In this document: positions 9,049-17,948 of the stretch, piece by piece
Numbering within the stretch: the first letter of the stretch is position 1
Layout of the letters: each line of letters begins with the position of its first letter
Origin: WRMS01 sp038562165
GTDB lineage: Bacteria; Bacillota; Peptococcia; DRI-13; UBA5745
Direction of reading: 5' to 3'
NCBI GenBank assembly: GCA_038562165.1
Contig: JBCFAO010000010.1
Location: 1-64,000, forward strand
Length of the DNA: 64,000 bases
Translations under genes and position numbers: made by a program
The notes under the pieces: generated by a model
What the model saw: the letters and a program-made list of their open reading frames with translations, nothing else
Databases searched by the model: none
Told to the model about the DNA's origin: nothing

Positions 9049-9069
9049 AGCGGTAAACCCGCTATTTTT
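9049..9069 (+). terminator. Weak terminator-like hairpin between feoA and feoB
   Basis: AGCGG and CCGCT form a five-base-pair stem with a five-base loop, followed by ATTTTTT. The stem is short, so partial termination is more likely than a full stop. This could set a higher FeoA-to-FeoB ratio. Confidence 0.35.
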
Positions 9070-9114
9070 TAAGACTTGAAGTTAGCTCATACTAACCCAG
9101 AAAGGAGTAAATCA

Positions 9115-11283
9115 ATGAACTGGAAAATTGCACTTGCCGGTAATCCAAACAGCGGCAAAACCACCCTGTTTAATAATTTAACCGGCAGCAACCAATACGT
9201 GGGCAACTGGCCCGGCGTAACCGTGGAAAAAAAGGAGGGCAAACTCAAAGGGCATAAAGAAGTCTTGATTCAGGACTTGCCCGGCATCTACTCCCTCTCC
9301 CCTTATACATTGGAAGAAACGGTAGCCCGGTCTTACCTGGTAAAAGAAAAGCCTGACGCAATTATAAATATTATAGACGGTACCAATATTGAGCGAAATC
9401 TTTATCTGACCACTCAGCTCATTGAGCTGGGTATCCCCGTAGTCGTAGCTGTCAATATGATCGATCTGGTCCGCAAAAACGGCGACCGTATCGATTTAGG
9501 CAAGTTGGCTGCCGCCCTGGGCTGCGAAGTCATGGAAATGAGCGCCCTTAAAGGCGAAGGCAGCCTGGCAGTGGCGGAAAAGGCCCTGGCTTTGGCTCAG
9601 GAAAGCAAGGAGAGAAACCTGCCTCATGTATTTACCGGCAGCGTAGAACATACGCTGGCTCACATTGAGGAAGTGATCAAAGATCTGGTGGAGCCGCGAA
9701 ATCTGCGCTGGTATGCCATTAAGCTCTTTGAACGGGACGATATGATCCAGCAGGAGTTGAAACTGAGCCCCGACCGGCTTAGCTCTGTGGAAACCCATAT
9801 CCGGGAATGCGAGCAGGAAATGGATGACGATGCCGAAAGCATCATTACCAACCAGCGTTACGCTTATATCAACAAAGTTATGGACAGCGCCGTCCGCAAA
9901 AAAGCGGCCAAGCACAGTCTGTCCACCTCCGATAAAATTGACCGTATCGTTACTAACCGTATTTTCGCTCTGCCGATTTTTGCCGCCATCATGTGGGCGG
10001 TGTACACCATCGCCATCGGTACTGTAGGCGATTTCCTCACCGGCTGGACTAATGACGTTCTATTTGGTGAAATGATCGTCGGCAATCTCGGCGAATGGAT
10101 GGAATCCATGGGCATGGCCGCCTGGCTAACCGGCTTGGTGGTAGACGGTATTGTAAGCGGCGTCGGCGCCGTCATCGGTTTTGTCCCCCAAATGCTGGTA
10201 CTCTTCCTGCTCCTTTCCATTCTGGAGGATGTGGGCTATATGGCCCGGGTAGCCTTCATTATGGACCGGATCTTCCGCAAGGTGGGCCTTTCCGGCAAAA
10301 GCTTTATCCCTATGCTGGTTGCCTCCGGCTGCGGCGTTCCCGGCATCATGGCTTCCCGTACCATCGAAAACGACAGAGACCGCAAAATGACTATTATCAC
10401 AACCGGCTTTATTCCTTGCGGCGCTAAAATGCCCATCATTGCCTTGTTTGCCGGCGCTCTTTTCGGCGGCAGCGGTTCGGTAGCGGTTTCCGCCTACTTC
10501 ATCGGCGTGGGTGCCGTCATCATTTCCGGTATTATCTTAAAAAAGACGAAGCTTTTTGCCGGCGATCCCGCCCCCTTCGTCATGGAGCTGCCTGCCTACC
10601 ACGTACCTGCCGCCTCCAATGTGCTGCGGGCTACCTGGGAACGGGGCTGGAGCTTTATTAAACGGGCCGGCACCGTAATTCTCATATCTTCCGTAGTCCT
10701 CTGGTTCCTTCAGGCTTTTGGTTTCTCCGACGGCGGCTTCGGCATGGTGGAAGACAACGACGGCAGCCTGCTGGCAGCCATCGGCGGCGTAGTCGCTCCC
10801 ATCTTCAGCCCCTTGGGCTTTGGCCATTGGCAAGGTGCTGTGGCCACTTTCACCGGCTTAATTGCCAAGGAAAACGTTGTGGGCACCTTTGGCGTTCTCT
10901 ACGGCTTTGCCGAAGTAGCCGAAGACGGCGAGGAAATCTGGAGCCTGCTGGCAAGGGATTTCACTCAGCTCAGCGCTTACAGCTTCATGATTTTCAACCT
11001 GCTCTGCGCTCCCTGCTTTGCCGCTATGGGCGCCATCCGCCGGGAAATGAACAACGCCAAATGGACCTGGTTTGCCATCGGATATATGTGCGGCTTTGCT
11101 TATCTTATTTCGCTGATCGTCTACCAGTTGGGCCTGCTCCTTACCGGCGCCGGCTTCGGCTTCGGTACGGTTCTGGGTGTTGCCGCTTTAGCTGTTTTAG
11201 TTTACTTCCTCTTCCGTAAAAACAAATATCAGGAACAGGAGCATCCGGTGAAGCCTGTGGCTTCCGCCGTCGCAAAATACTAG
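9115..11283 (+). CDS. feoB: Ferrous iron transporter FeoB
   Basis: The N-terminal G domain has GNPNSGKT at residues 9-16, DLPGIYSL as G3 and NMID as G4. It is followed by the helical spacer, then the membrane domain with two Gate (nucleoside-recognition) regions containing SGCGVPGIMASR and IPCGAKMP. It imports Fe(II) across the cytoplasmic membrane. The ATG at 9115 follows AAAGGAG; an in-frame ATG at 9076 has no ribosome site. Length (722) is normal. The order feoA-feoA-feoB-small Cys protein is a complete Clostridia-type Feo locus. Confidence 0.96.
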   Translation: MNWKIALAGNPNSGKTTLFNNLTGSNQYVGNWPGVTVEKKEGKLKGHKEVLIQDLPGIYSLSPYTLEETVARSYLVKEKPDAIINIIDGTNIERNLYLTTQLIELGIPVVVAVNMIDLVRKNGDRIDLGKLAAALGCEVMEMSALKGEGSLAVAEKALALAQESKERNLPHVFTGSVEHTLAHIEEVIKDLVEPRNLRWYAIKLFERDDMIQQELKLSPDRLSSVETHIRECEQEMDDDAESIITNQRYAYINKVMDSAVRKKAAKHSLSTSDKIDRIVTNRIFALPIFAAIMWAVYTIAIGTVGDFLTGWTNDVLFGEMIVGNLGEWMESMGMAAWLTGLVVDGIVSGVGAVIGFVPQMLVLFLLLSILEDVGYMARVAFIMDRIFRKVGLSGKSFIPMLVASGCGVPGIMASRTIENDRDRKMTIITTGFIPCGAKMPIIALFAGALFGGSGSVAVSAYFIGVGAVIISGIILKKTKLFAGDPAPFVMELPAYHVPAASNVLRATWERGWSFIKRAGTVILISSVVLWFLQAFGFSDGGFGMVEDNDGSLLAAIGGVVAPIFSPLGFGHWQGAVATFTGLIAKENVVGTFGVLYGFAEVAEDGEEIWSLLARDFTQLSAYSFMIFNLLCAPCFAAMGAIRREMNNAKWTWFAIGYMCGFAYLISLIVYQLGLLLTGAGFGFGTVLGVAALAVLVYFLFRKNKYQEQEHPVKPVASAVAKY

Positions 11284-11294
11284 GAGGTGTTACT

Positions 11295-11465
11295 ATGTTA
11301 ACGTCCCTCTCCCAACACTTACCTACCATTATTGGTGCAACTGTCGTATTTTCCGTGGTTCTTCTGATCGTTGCCAAACAGGTCAGAGACCGCAAAAACC
11401 ATAAGAGCGGTTGCGGCTGCGGTTGCAGCCACTGCGCGAATTCTGATTCCTGCCATCCTCATTAA
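11295..11465 (+). CDS. FeoB-associated Cys-rich membrane protein
   Basis: A 56-residue protein starting 11 bases after feoB behind a perfect AGGAGGT site. One membrane helix (about residues 12-27, IIGATVVFSVVLLIVA) is followed by a basic stretch and the cysteine cluster GCGCGCSHC, plus one more cysteine near the end. This matches the FeoB-associated Cys-rich family (pfam12669 type), found after feoB in Firmicutes. It occupies the place of FeoC but is not related to it. It may bind iron or an Fe-S cluster; that is inference. Confidence 0.88.
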   Translation: MLTSLSQHLPTIIGATVVFSVVLLIVAKQVRDRKNHKSGCGCGCSHCANSDSCHPH

Positions 11466-11479
11466 CCATCTATATATCT

Positions 11480-11528
11480 AAAAAGCAATGCAGTCACCCC
11501 CTTATGGGCGGTGGCTGCATTGCTTTTT
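11480..11528 (+). terminator. Strong terminator of the feo operon
   Basis: AAAAAGCAATGCAG pairs exactly with CTGCATTGCTTTTT around a loop of about 21 bases. Confidence 0.85.
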
Positions 11529-11550
11529 GCCGGTTTGAACTATTCATTTG

Positions 11551-11583
11551 AAAACCCGGGCGCCTCCCGGGTTTATTTCTATT
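11551..11583. terminator. Second terminator, between feo and pssA
   Basis: AACCCGGG and CCCGGGTT form an eight-base-pair stem with a five-base loop. TATTTCTATTTT follows on the plus strand and a TTTTC run on the minus strand. It may end pssA transcripts as well as feo read-through. Confidence 0.6.
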
Positions 11584-11617
11584 TTACGGCTGACCTAAAA
11601 AACCAGCCGCCTCACCC

Positions 11618-12151
11618 TTAAAACTTCGGTACCTTTAAATTACAGACCATCAGATAGCCCAGAATGATCACCAGCACCGGATAGACCCGGTAATCAATCC
11701 ATTTGCTTAACAGCAGGGATAAAGTCAGAATGGGCCCGCAAAAAGTGATCGGTACGCCCACGAAGTACGTCTTAACATTAATGACATTGAAGCGGGCCAG
11801 CCTGAAAGCGCCGCACAAAGCAAAAACTACCGCCACTAACAGTCCCCGGTGGCCCCAGTGGTAAAGTTTCATGGCATAAGCCAAAAGGGCCGGGGCTATG
11901 CCAAAGGATACCAAGTCGGAAAGGGAATCCAGCTCCTTGCCGAATTCGGAGACCACCTGAAAGCGCCGGGCCAGCCGGCCGTCCATGCTGTCCATGATCA
12001 TCGCGCCAAAGATAGCGTAAGCCGCCTCATGATACATCCCTTCCATGGTCAAAAACAAAGAAATAAAACCCAATGCCAGGTTGATCATGGTAACAGCATT
12101 AGGAATGAAAATCATTTTATTGGGCCTGGCTTTTTTTTCATGCTGTTCCAT
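11618..12151 (-). CDS. pssA: CDP-diacylglycerol--serine O-phosphatidyltransferase
   Basis: A CDP-alcohol phosphatidyltransferase of 177 residues with the full catalytic motif: DSMDGRLARRF, then eight residues on, EFGKELDSLSD, giving the DG-AR-G-D-D pattern. Several membrane helices follow. It makes phosphatidylserine from CDP-diacylglycerol and serine. Its ATG overlaps the psd stop by one base (TGATG), so the two enzymes of phosphatidylethanolamine synthesis are coupled. The length matches the short Bacillus-type enzyme. Confidence 0.94.
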   Translation of the reverse strand: MEQHEKKARPNKMIFIPNAVTMINLALGFISLFLTMEGMYHEAAYAIFGAMIMDSMDGRLARRFQVVSEFGKELDSLSDLVSFGIAPALLAYAMKLYHWGHRGLLVAVVFALCGAFRLARFNVINVKTYFVGVPITFCGPILTLSLLLSKWIDYRVYPVLVIILGYLMVCNLKVPKF

Positions 12152-12801
12152 CAGGGTAACCTCCCCAATTTGGTAAGGCCGGCTTTAACCTTGTCGCCGG
12201 GCTTAACATAAAGTTCAGTGCCCGGCGGCAAATATAGCTCTACACAGGAGCCGAACTTCATCAAGCCGAAACGCTCCCCCTGCCGTAAATGTTCACCCAC
12301 CCGGCTCCAACAGACCACCCGCCGGGCCACAAAGCCTACAATCTGCACCAGCAGTACTTTTTGTTTCTCTGCGCCAACGGTCAGACCAAGATAATTGCGT
12401 TCGTTGATTTCTGAAGCGTGACTTTTAAACGCCGGAATGAATTGGCCTTTTCTATATCTTACATGCTCAACTTTGCCTTCGATGGGGCTGCGGTTGATAT
12501 GGACATTATATATGTTAAGAAAAATACTGATCTTGAGGGCCGGACCTCCCAGGAACTCCTTTTCCTCAGGGATCTCCCCTGCAAACATTACCTTGCCGTC
12601 TGCCGGAGATAAAAGCTCTTTTTCGCCGGCTTCCCCCTGCCGCTTGGGATTGCGGAAAAAGAATAAAACGAAAAGGGCCAGGGCTGCCGGCAAAAGCCAA
12701 AGGTAATAGCCGATAAAGTAATAAAATATGATGGCCAAAACAGCCAGCGGAATAACAAAGGGAAAAGCCTCCGCCGCAATGGGCCATTTTTTGCGGTCCA
12801 A
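12151..12801 (-). CDS. psd: Phosphatidylserine decarboxylase proenzyme (short form)
   Basis: Makes phosphatidylethanolamine from phosphatidylserine with a pyruvoyl group formed by self-cleavage. The cleavage site is the Gly-Ser of KFGSCVELYLPP near the C terminus. Two hydrophobic segments at the N terminus anchor it, followed by FFRNPKR and LSPADGKV, typical of the short archaeal-type family. A longer open frame exists upstream, but AAGGAGG lies eight bases before a TTG at 12801, giving 216 residues, the normal size; the extra N-terminal part has no family match and would overlap the helicase gene. It is directly coupled to pssA. Confidence 0.92.
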   Translation of the reverse strand: MDRKKWPIAAEAFPFVIPLAVLAIIFYYFIGYYLWLLPAALALFVLFFFRNPKRQGEAGEKELLSPADGKVMFAGEIPEEKEFLGGPALKISIFLNIYNVHINRSPIEGKVEHVRYRKGQFIPAFKSHASEINERNYLGLTVGAEKQKVLLVQIVGFVARRVVCWSRVGEHLRQGERFGLMKFGSCVELYLPPGTELYVKPGDKVKAGLTKLGRLP

Positions 12802-12889
12802 ATTTATATCCTCCTTATTCTGTACTATATAGCTGGTTTGTATAAGGTAAATACCTTTATTTAGTTTAACACATAATAAGGTTTGTGTC

Positions 12890-15800
12890 TTATTTTTTTC
12901 CAGTTTGAAGAAATCTATTTTTCCATTCTTTGATTTTTTCCGCCAGCAGCTTTGGGGAGCCGCCAAAACAACGGCTGTCGGGCAGGGACCGTAAAAAAAT
13001 CTGTCCGTAGCGTTTGTTGATCACCCGGTTGTCCAGAATTACCACTACGCCCCAATCCTCGGCTGTACGAATCAGCCGGCCGTAGCCTTGCTTGAAGCGC
13101 AAAACAGCCTGAGGCAAGCTGTAATGATAAAAGGGGTCCTTCCCTTCTTTTTCGAGGTTTTCCGTCCTGGCCTCAATCAGCGGCTGTCCCGGCGGGGTAA
13201 AGGGCAAGCGGACAATCAGCAGAGAGGTCAAAAATAAACCGGGGAGATCCACCCCTTCCCAAAAGGTATTGGCTCCAAAAACCACGGCTTTTTCATTGGT
13301 GCGCAGCTCCTCCAGCAACGTACTGCGGCTGCCGTTTAACCCGTCGGCAAAGAGCTCCAATCCCATTAAAAGCAAGGGCTGCTGTAAAGCCTCGTACATA
13401 GCCCGCAACTGCTTGTGAGAAGTAAAAAGCACCATAGAACGGCCGCCGCAGGCTGAAAGCAAAACTTCCAGAGAGCGGGCTAAAGCCAGATTATAAGCGG
13501 AATCTGCCGTTTTGGAGGGATCCGGCAGGTCCTTATCCGACAAAAGCAGAACCTGCTGAGCATAATTAAAAGGTGAGGACAGCAGCTTTGTGTCCAAGAG
13601 CTCCGGGTCAATACCCAGTTGCTGGCGGCAATATTCGAAGCCGCCGTTGACGCTGAGGGTGGCGGAAGTCAGGATAACCGATTCTTTTTCATTAAAGAGA
13701 TATTGCTGAAAGCAGGAGGCTGTATTAAGCGGCGTCAGGCAAAGGGAAATATCGTTTTGCCGCAGCTCCCGCTGTATCCAGTAAACCGACGCTTCCGCTT
13801 CTATATTGTTAACCGTTAATTCTTGATTTATGACTTTCCGGTTAATTGCCGGCTCTTTTCTGATGATTCTTTGCTCTACGCCGGCCAGAAAACGCTCCAG
13901 CAGCTCCGTTTCACCACAAACGCCCTCAAAAAGCATCAATTGTTGCTTTAACCAGGTTTCCTCAAACTTTTTGCCCTCATCCCCTTCGAGAAGACGGCCC
14001 AGATTGATAATCGTCTCTTTCAGCTCACCGGCCATGATCAGCAAATTATCCAGGTCCGTCAGCAGGCCTTGAAGATTGGAGCCCCTGGGATTGCCGGGCT
14101 TGATGCGGAAAACCTCAGGCAAGGTGCTGTTTTGCAGGATTCCTTGCAGGCTGTTGATCCGGCGCATAACGGCTTTTATTTGCTTTTCCATCTGTTCCAA
14201 GTAAGGCTCTATGGCCTCCAAGGCCGCAAAGCCTTGCTGGCGGTACTCTTTAAGGTACTGCAAAAAACCGGGCCGGCCAAAAACGTCCCGCCGCTTGTGG
14301 AGCTGCTGTAGTTTTTTTTCGTATTCCAAAAGGGAAAAAACATCGGTAAACTGTTTTGTCCCCTCTTCCTCCAGATGATGAGCTTCGTCAATGATCAAAA
14401 AGGCAGCTTTCGGTATTACCCCTTCCCCCAGCCTGGCCCCGGCCAGCAACAGGGCGTGGTTAACGATGACCAACTGAGCAGCGGCCCCCTCTTGCTTTGC
14501 CCGTTGGTAAAAACACTGCCGGTAGTGAGGGCATTGATTACCCTGGCAGGTTTCCCGTGAGGAGGCCATTTGAGCAAACCATTCCCGTTCCGGTCCTAAA
14601 AGATGAATATCATCCTGATCTCCCCTGGCACCTTCCGCCAGCCATAAGGTCAGCCGGGCCAGTAAAACCCGCTCGCCCCAAATCAGGTCTTTGCCTTGAT
14701 TAAGAACTTGCCGGAACCGGTTTAAGCATAGATAATTGCCTCTGCCTTTCAGCAGCGCACTGCGAAAAGGAAAGGGCAGTACCTCTTTTAAAAGAGTTAC
14801 ATCCTTGGCGAACAACTGTTCTTGCAAGGCTATGGTATGAGTGGCCACCACCACCCGCTGGCCGGTAGCTTTAGCCCAACACAAGGCCGGAATCAGATAA
14901 GCCAAGGACTTGCCGATACCCGTAGGAGCCTCCGCCATCAAATGCCGGGAGCTGGCAAAAGCCCGGGCCACAGCCTCCAGCATTTCCACCTGGCCGGGCC
15001 GGTACTGGAAATTCTCTTTTTGACCAGCCAGGGCCCCGCCGGGGGATAAAATCTTAGCCATGTGGCCTTGAGCCCAAAATTCCCGGGCTAAAGCCTGCTC
15101 CTCCCTTTCCCGTTTGGCTATGGCGGCGCTATCTTCATTGGCAGATTCTAAGCTGAATACCGATCTCTGCTCCTCCGCCTCCTGCTCCCAGTGGCCTTCG
15201 CTGTCCAAGCCGGCAACGGCCGTGGTTTTTTCAAGATTCAGACCTTGGTTTTGCCGGCTCTTTAAAGCCTCGGCAAGCCAGGCCGGCTGCCGGCCCATCA
15301 AAAGCTCCGTAAAAAAGCTAACCATACCCCGTTCCTGGCCGCCAAAAGCCATTAGAACCTGCTCCAGCACTGAAGCAGGCAGGCTGGCGGCTTTGGCTGC
15401 CAGAAGAAGAAATAGCTGCTCCAAAGCCAGAGCATCTTCCAGAGCCCGGTGGCCAGGCAAAATCGGCAGTTGAAAAGTTCTGGTCAAGCTTCTCAGGCTG
15501 TAAGAACGCAGGCCGGGATAAAGAACCTTAGCCATTTCAATAGTATCAATAACATAAAGCTGCTCCGGCTTGATGCCTAGCTGCTGCTCCAGAAAACTTA
15601 CATCAAAGGCGGCGCTATGGGCTACGATAGTGGCGTCAGCCAATAATTCTGCCGCTTCGTCTTTGATCATGGCTAAAGCGGGAGCATCGGCCAGCATCTC
15701 ATCGCTAATCCCCGTTAACCGGCTGATGAAAGGGTCAAGGGCCCGGGCAGGATTAACAAGCTGCTGCCAGGCTATCCTTTCCCCCTCTTCACTGTAGCGT

Positions 15801-15892
15801 ATTAAGCCGATCTCCATAATTTTATCCCGGTCGGGTTTAAGGCCGGTGGTTTCCAGATCTAAAAAAACCCAAGCAGTGGAGTGTTTCGCCAT
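12890..15892 (-). CDS. dinG: DinG-family ATP-dependent helicase with N-terminal DEDDh exonuclease
   Basis: Residues 1-170 are a DnaQ-like 3'-5' exonuclease: FLDLETTGL, HSAAFDVSFL and HRALEDA supply the acidic residues and the histidine. The rest is an XPD/DinG-type superfamily 2 helicase with Walker A (APTGIGKS, about residue 310), IIDEAHH, and a cysteine group around CQGNQCPHYRQC that may hold a 4Fe-4S cluster. C-terminal helicase motifs include FGANTFWEGVD and QGYGRLIR. This fusion is the usual Firmicutes form, with roles in DNA repair and resolving structured DNA. It lies three bases after the ahcY stop and is probably co-transcribed with it, without an evident functional link. Confidence 0.93.
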   Translation of the reverse strand: MAKHSTAWVFLDLETTGLKPDRDKIMEIGLIRYSEEGERIAWQQLVNPARALDPFISRLTGISDEMLADAPALAMIKDEAAELLADATIVAHSAAFDVSFLEQQLGIKPEQLYVIDTIEMAKVLYPGLRSYSLRSLTRTFQLPILPGHRALEDALALEQLFLLLAAKAASLPASVLEQVLMAFGGQERGMVSFFTELLMGRQPAWLAEALKSRQNQGLNLEKTTAVAGLDSEGHWEQEAEEQRSVFSLESANEDSAAIAKREREEQALAREFWAQGHMAKILSPGGALAGQKENFQYRPGQVEMLEAVARAFASSRHLMAEAPTGIGKSLAYLIPALCWAKATGQRVVVATHTIALQEQLFAKDVTLLKEVLPFPFRSALLKGRGNYLCLNRFRQVLNQGKDLIWGERVLLARLTLWLAEGARGDQDDIHLLGPEREWFAQMASSRETCQGNQCPHYRQCFYQRAKQEGAAAQLVIVNHALLLAGARLGEGVIPKAAFLIIDEAHHLEEEGTKQFTDVFSLLEYEKKLQQLHKRRDVFGRPGFLQYLKEYRQQGFAALEAIEPYLEQMEKQIKAVMRRINSLQGILQNSTLPEVFRIKPGNPRGSNLQGLLTDLDNLLIMAGELKETIINLGRLLEGDEGKKFEETWLKQQLMLFEGVCGETELLERFLAGVEQRIIRKEPAINRKVINQELTVNNIEAEASVYWIQRELRQNDISLCLTPLNTASCFQQYLFNEKESVILTSATLSVNGGFEYCRQQLGIDPELLDTKLLSSPFNYAQQVLLLSDKDLPDPSKTADSAYNLALARSLEVLLSACGGRSMVLFTSHKQLRAMYEALQQPLLLMGLELFADGLNGSRSTLLEELRTNEKAVVFGANTFWEGVDLPGLFLTSLLIVRLPFTPPGQPLIEARTENLEKEGKDPFYHYSLPQAVLRFKQGYGRLIRTAEDWGVVVILDNRVINKRYGQIFLRSLPDSRCFGGSPKLLAEKIKEWKNRFLQTGKK

Positions 15893-15894
15893 TT

Positions 15895-17163
15895 TTATTC
15901 AACTACCCAGCTTTCCTGATACTCTTTTTGCTCTTTTGTCAAACGGTCAATACTAAAACCGGCGGCCGCCAGCTTATATTCGGCAATTTGGCTATCGATA
16001 GCTGCCGGCACCGGCAGCACGGCCTTGGGCAGCCGGCCCTGATTTTCTTTTAAATATAGCAGGGATAAGGCCTGAGTGGCAAAGGAGGTATCCATAACCT
16101 CCGCCGGATGGCCAAGGCCGCAAGTTAGATTCACCAGCCGGCCCTCGCCCAACAAATAGAGGCGTTTGCCCTCCTGATCCTCGTATTGGTCAATATTGGG
16201 CTTTATACGCCGGGGTCCCTGGCCTAAGGCAGCCAGATCCGGCTTGCTGATTTCTACATCAAAATGGCCGGCGTTAGCCAGTATGGCCCCGTCTTTCATC
16301 TTAGCCATATGCCTGCCCACGATAACGTCGCTGATCCCGGTAACGGTAATGAAATAATCGCCCAAAGGGGCAGCCTGATCCATGGTCATAATCTGGAAAC
16401 CATCCATCCAAGCCTCAATGGCCTTCACCGGGTCAATTTCCGTCACTACTACCTTGGCGCCTAAGCCTTTGGCCCGCAGGGCCACGCCTTTGCCGCACCA
16501 GCCATAACCGGCCACCACCACGGTTTTGCCGGCCACTACCAGATTGGTGGTGCTCATAATGGCATCCCAGACCGATTGACCGGTGCCGTAGCGGTTGTCA
16601 AAAAGATATTTCATTCTGGCGTCGTTTACGGCAACCATCGGTACATTGAGGGCTCCGTCCTTAGCCATGGCCCGTAACCGCTGAATCCCGGTGGTAGTCT
16701 CTTCACAGCCTCCCAAAATACCCTCCAGGTGCCGGCTGTATTGGCTGTGCAGCAGTGTGGTGATATCGCCGCCGTCATCGATAAATAAATCCGGTATACC
16801 GGCTTCCAGAGCCAAGCGGTGACATTGGGCATATTCCTCAGCGCTGGCCCCATGTCTGGCAAAAACTTTTAAACCGGCCTCCACCATGGCGGCACAAACA
16901 TCGTCTTGCGTAGAAAGGGGGTTGGAAGCCGTCATCGTCACTGCGGCGCCTCCGGCCCCCATGGCCAGACCCAAACAAGCGGTTTTAGCTTCCAGGTGCA
17001 GGCAGATTAAAACCTTCATGCCGGCAAAAGGCTGCCTCCTTTCAAAATCCTCGGCGATCATCCTCATTACCGGCATGCTTTGCCATACCCAATCAATTTT
17101 TTCTTTGCCTGAGGCAGCTAAGTTTATATCCTTGATCCAAGATGAATTATTCGTTGCCGTCAT
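15895..17163 (-). CDS. ahcY: Adenosylhomocysteinase
   Basis: Splits S-adenosylhomocysteine into adenosine and homocysteine, relieving product inhibition of methyltransferases. The NAD-binding loop is GYGWCGKG (about residues 219-226), preceded by NDARMKYLFDNRYGTGQS, which holds substrate- and NAD-contacting residues. The C-terminal ILANAGHFDVEI and NLTCGLGHPAEVMD are conserved. At 422 residues it is the short form lacking the insertion of eukaryotic and many proteobacterial enzymes. Many Firmicutes use Pfs/LuxS instead, so AhcY here suggests a one-step recycling route. Confidence 0.96.
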   Translation of the reverse strand: MTATNNSSWIKDINLAASGKEKIDWVWQSMPVMRMIAEDFERRQPFAGMKVLICLHLEAKTACLGLAMGAGGAAVTMTASNPLSTQDDVCAAMVEAGLKVFARHGASAEEYAQCHRLALEAGIPDLFIDDGGDITTLLHSQYSRHLEGILGGCEETTTGIQRLRAMAKDGALNVPMVAVNDARMKYLFDNRYGTGQSVWDAIMSTTNLVVAGKTVVVAGYGWCGKGVALRAKGLGAKVVVTEIDPVKAIEAWMDGFQIMTMDQAAPLGDYFITVTGISDVIVGRHMAKMKDGAILANAGHFDVEISKPDLAALGQGPRRIKPNIDQYEDQEGKRLYLLGEGRLVNLTCGLGHPAEVMDTSFATQALSLLYLKENQGRLPKAVLPVPAAIDSQIAEYKLAAAGFSIDRLTKEQKEYQESWVVE

Positions 17164-17176
17164 AACATTCTCCCCC

Positions 17177-17205
17177 TTTACATTCCTGTCCGATCATGTT
17201 ATAAT
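17177..17205 (+). promoter_or_regulatory. SigA-type promoter of tRNA-Arg
   Basis: TTTACA (17177) and TATAAT (17200) with a 17-base spacer. The tRNA starts 22 bases downstream of the -10 element. Confidence 0.8.
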
Positions 17206-17227
17206 TCCCTTTGTTCCCATCCACCCT

Positions 17228-17302
17228 GCGCCAGTAGCTCAGTGGATAGAGCACCGGCCTCCGGAGCCGGGTGCGGAGGTTCGATTCCTCTCTGGCGTAC
17301 CA
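17228..17302 (+). tRNA. tRNA-Arg (anticodon CCG)
   Basis: A complete cloverleaf of 75 bases including an encoded CCA. The acceptor arm pairs GCGCCAG with CTGGCGT (first pair G-U), and the T arm is GGAGG/TTCGATT/CCTCT. The anticodon loop reads CT-CCG-GA between five strong base pairs, decoding CGG. Confidence 0.96.
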
Positions 17303-17315
17303 TTTTAGTTTATGA

Positions 17316-17356
17316 CCCCTGGTTGGCTTTTAGCCGGCCAGGGTTTTTTCTTTTTA
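17316..17356 (+). terminator. Terminator after tRNA-Arg
   Basis: CCCTGG and GGC pair with GCC and CCAGGG across a short loop, followed by TTTTTTCTTTTT. Confidence 0.85.
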
Positions 17357-17465
17357 GGCGGTATTGCGGTTATACAAAATTTGAGTTTTTTGAGGCTCTT
17401 ATCTGCTAAAATAGTGGTTGAATCTGTACATTTTGGCAGCCTCCTGCCCCATCGGCCTGCCTCTC

Positions 17466-17933
17466 TCAGACAAGACCGGGAAAGCCCTGCTGCCGCAAAC
17501 CCTCAAATAAGACCAGAGCCACCGTATTGCTGAGGTTCAGGGAGCGGGCCTTCGGGTCAGGCCGCATGGGCACCCGCACTACGGAAGAGCTGTACTCTTT
17601 AATAAATTCCTTCGGCAAACCTTTCGTCTCCTGACCGAAGACAAAAAAAGAGTCTTCAGGGTAGGACGCTTCATCATAACGCCGACTACCGGCTGTTTCC
17701 ACCAGCCAGAGTTTTTCTTTCCCATGAAGACGCAAAAAATCCGGCAGGGATTCGTGAACCCGTATGTCCAACAAATCCCAATAATCCAGACCCGCCCGCT
17801 TTAAATATTTGTCTTCCAAAGAAAACCCCAGGGGCTTAATCAAATGCAAAACTGTATTGGTGACAGCACAAGTCCGGCTGATATTGCCGGTATTGGCCGG
17901 AATCTCCGGCATACATAAAACCACGTGAAACAA
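17466..17933 (-). CDS. trmL: tRNA (cytidine(34)-2'-O)-methyltransferase TrmL
   Basis: A 155-residue SPOUT methyltransferase of the TrmL/YibK type. It has PEIPANTGNISRTCA at the N terminus, FGQETKGLP in the middle and MRPDPKARSLNLSNTVAL at the C terminus, which together form the knotted SAM-binding site. It adds a 2'-O-methyl group to the wobble base of tRNA-Leu species. It lies 15 bases after the fakA-like gene and runs in the same direction. Confidence 0.94.
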   Translation of the reverse strand: MFHVVLCMPEIPANTGNISRTCAVTNTVLHLIKPLGFSLEDKYLKRAGLDYWDLLDIRVHESLPDFLRLHGKEKLWLVETAGSRRYDEASYPEDSFFVFGQETKGLPKEFIKEYSSSVVRVPMRPDPKARSLNLSNTVALVLFEGLRQQGFPGLV

Positions 17934-17948
17934 TGAGCTTCCTCCGCC

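Noticed and set aside
12802..12966. Longer N terminus for Psd
   Set aside because: The added 55 residues match nothing, overlap the helicase gene, and the ribosome site sits directly before the TTG at 12801.
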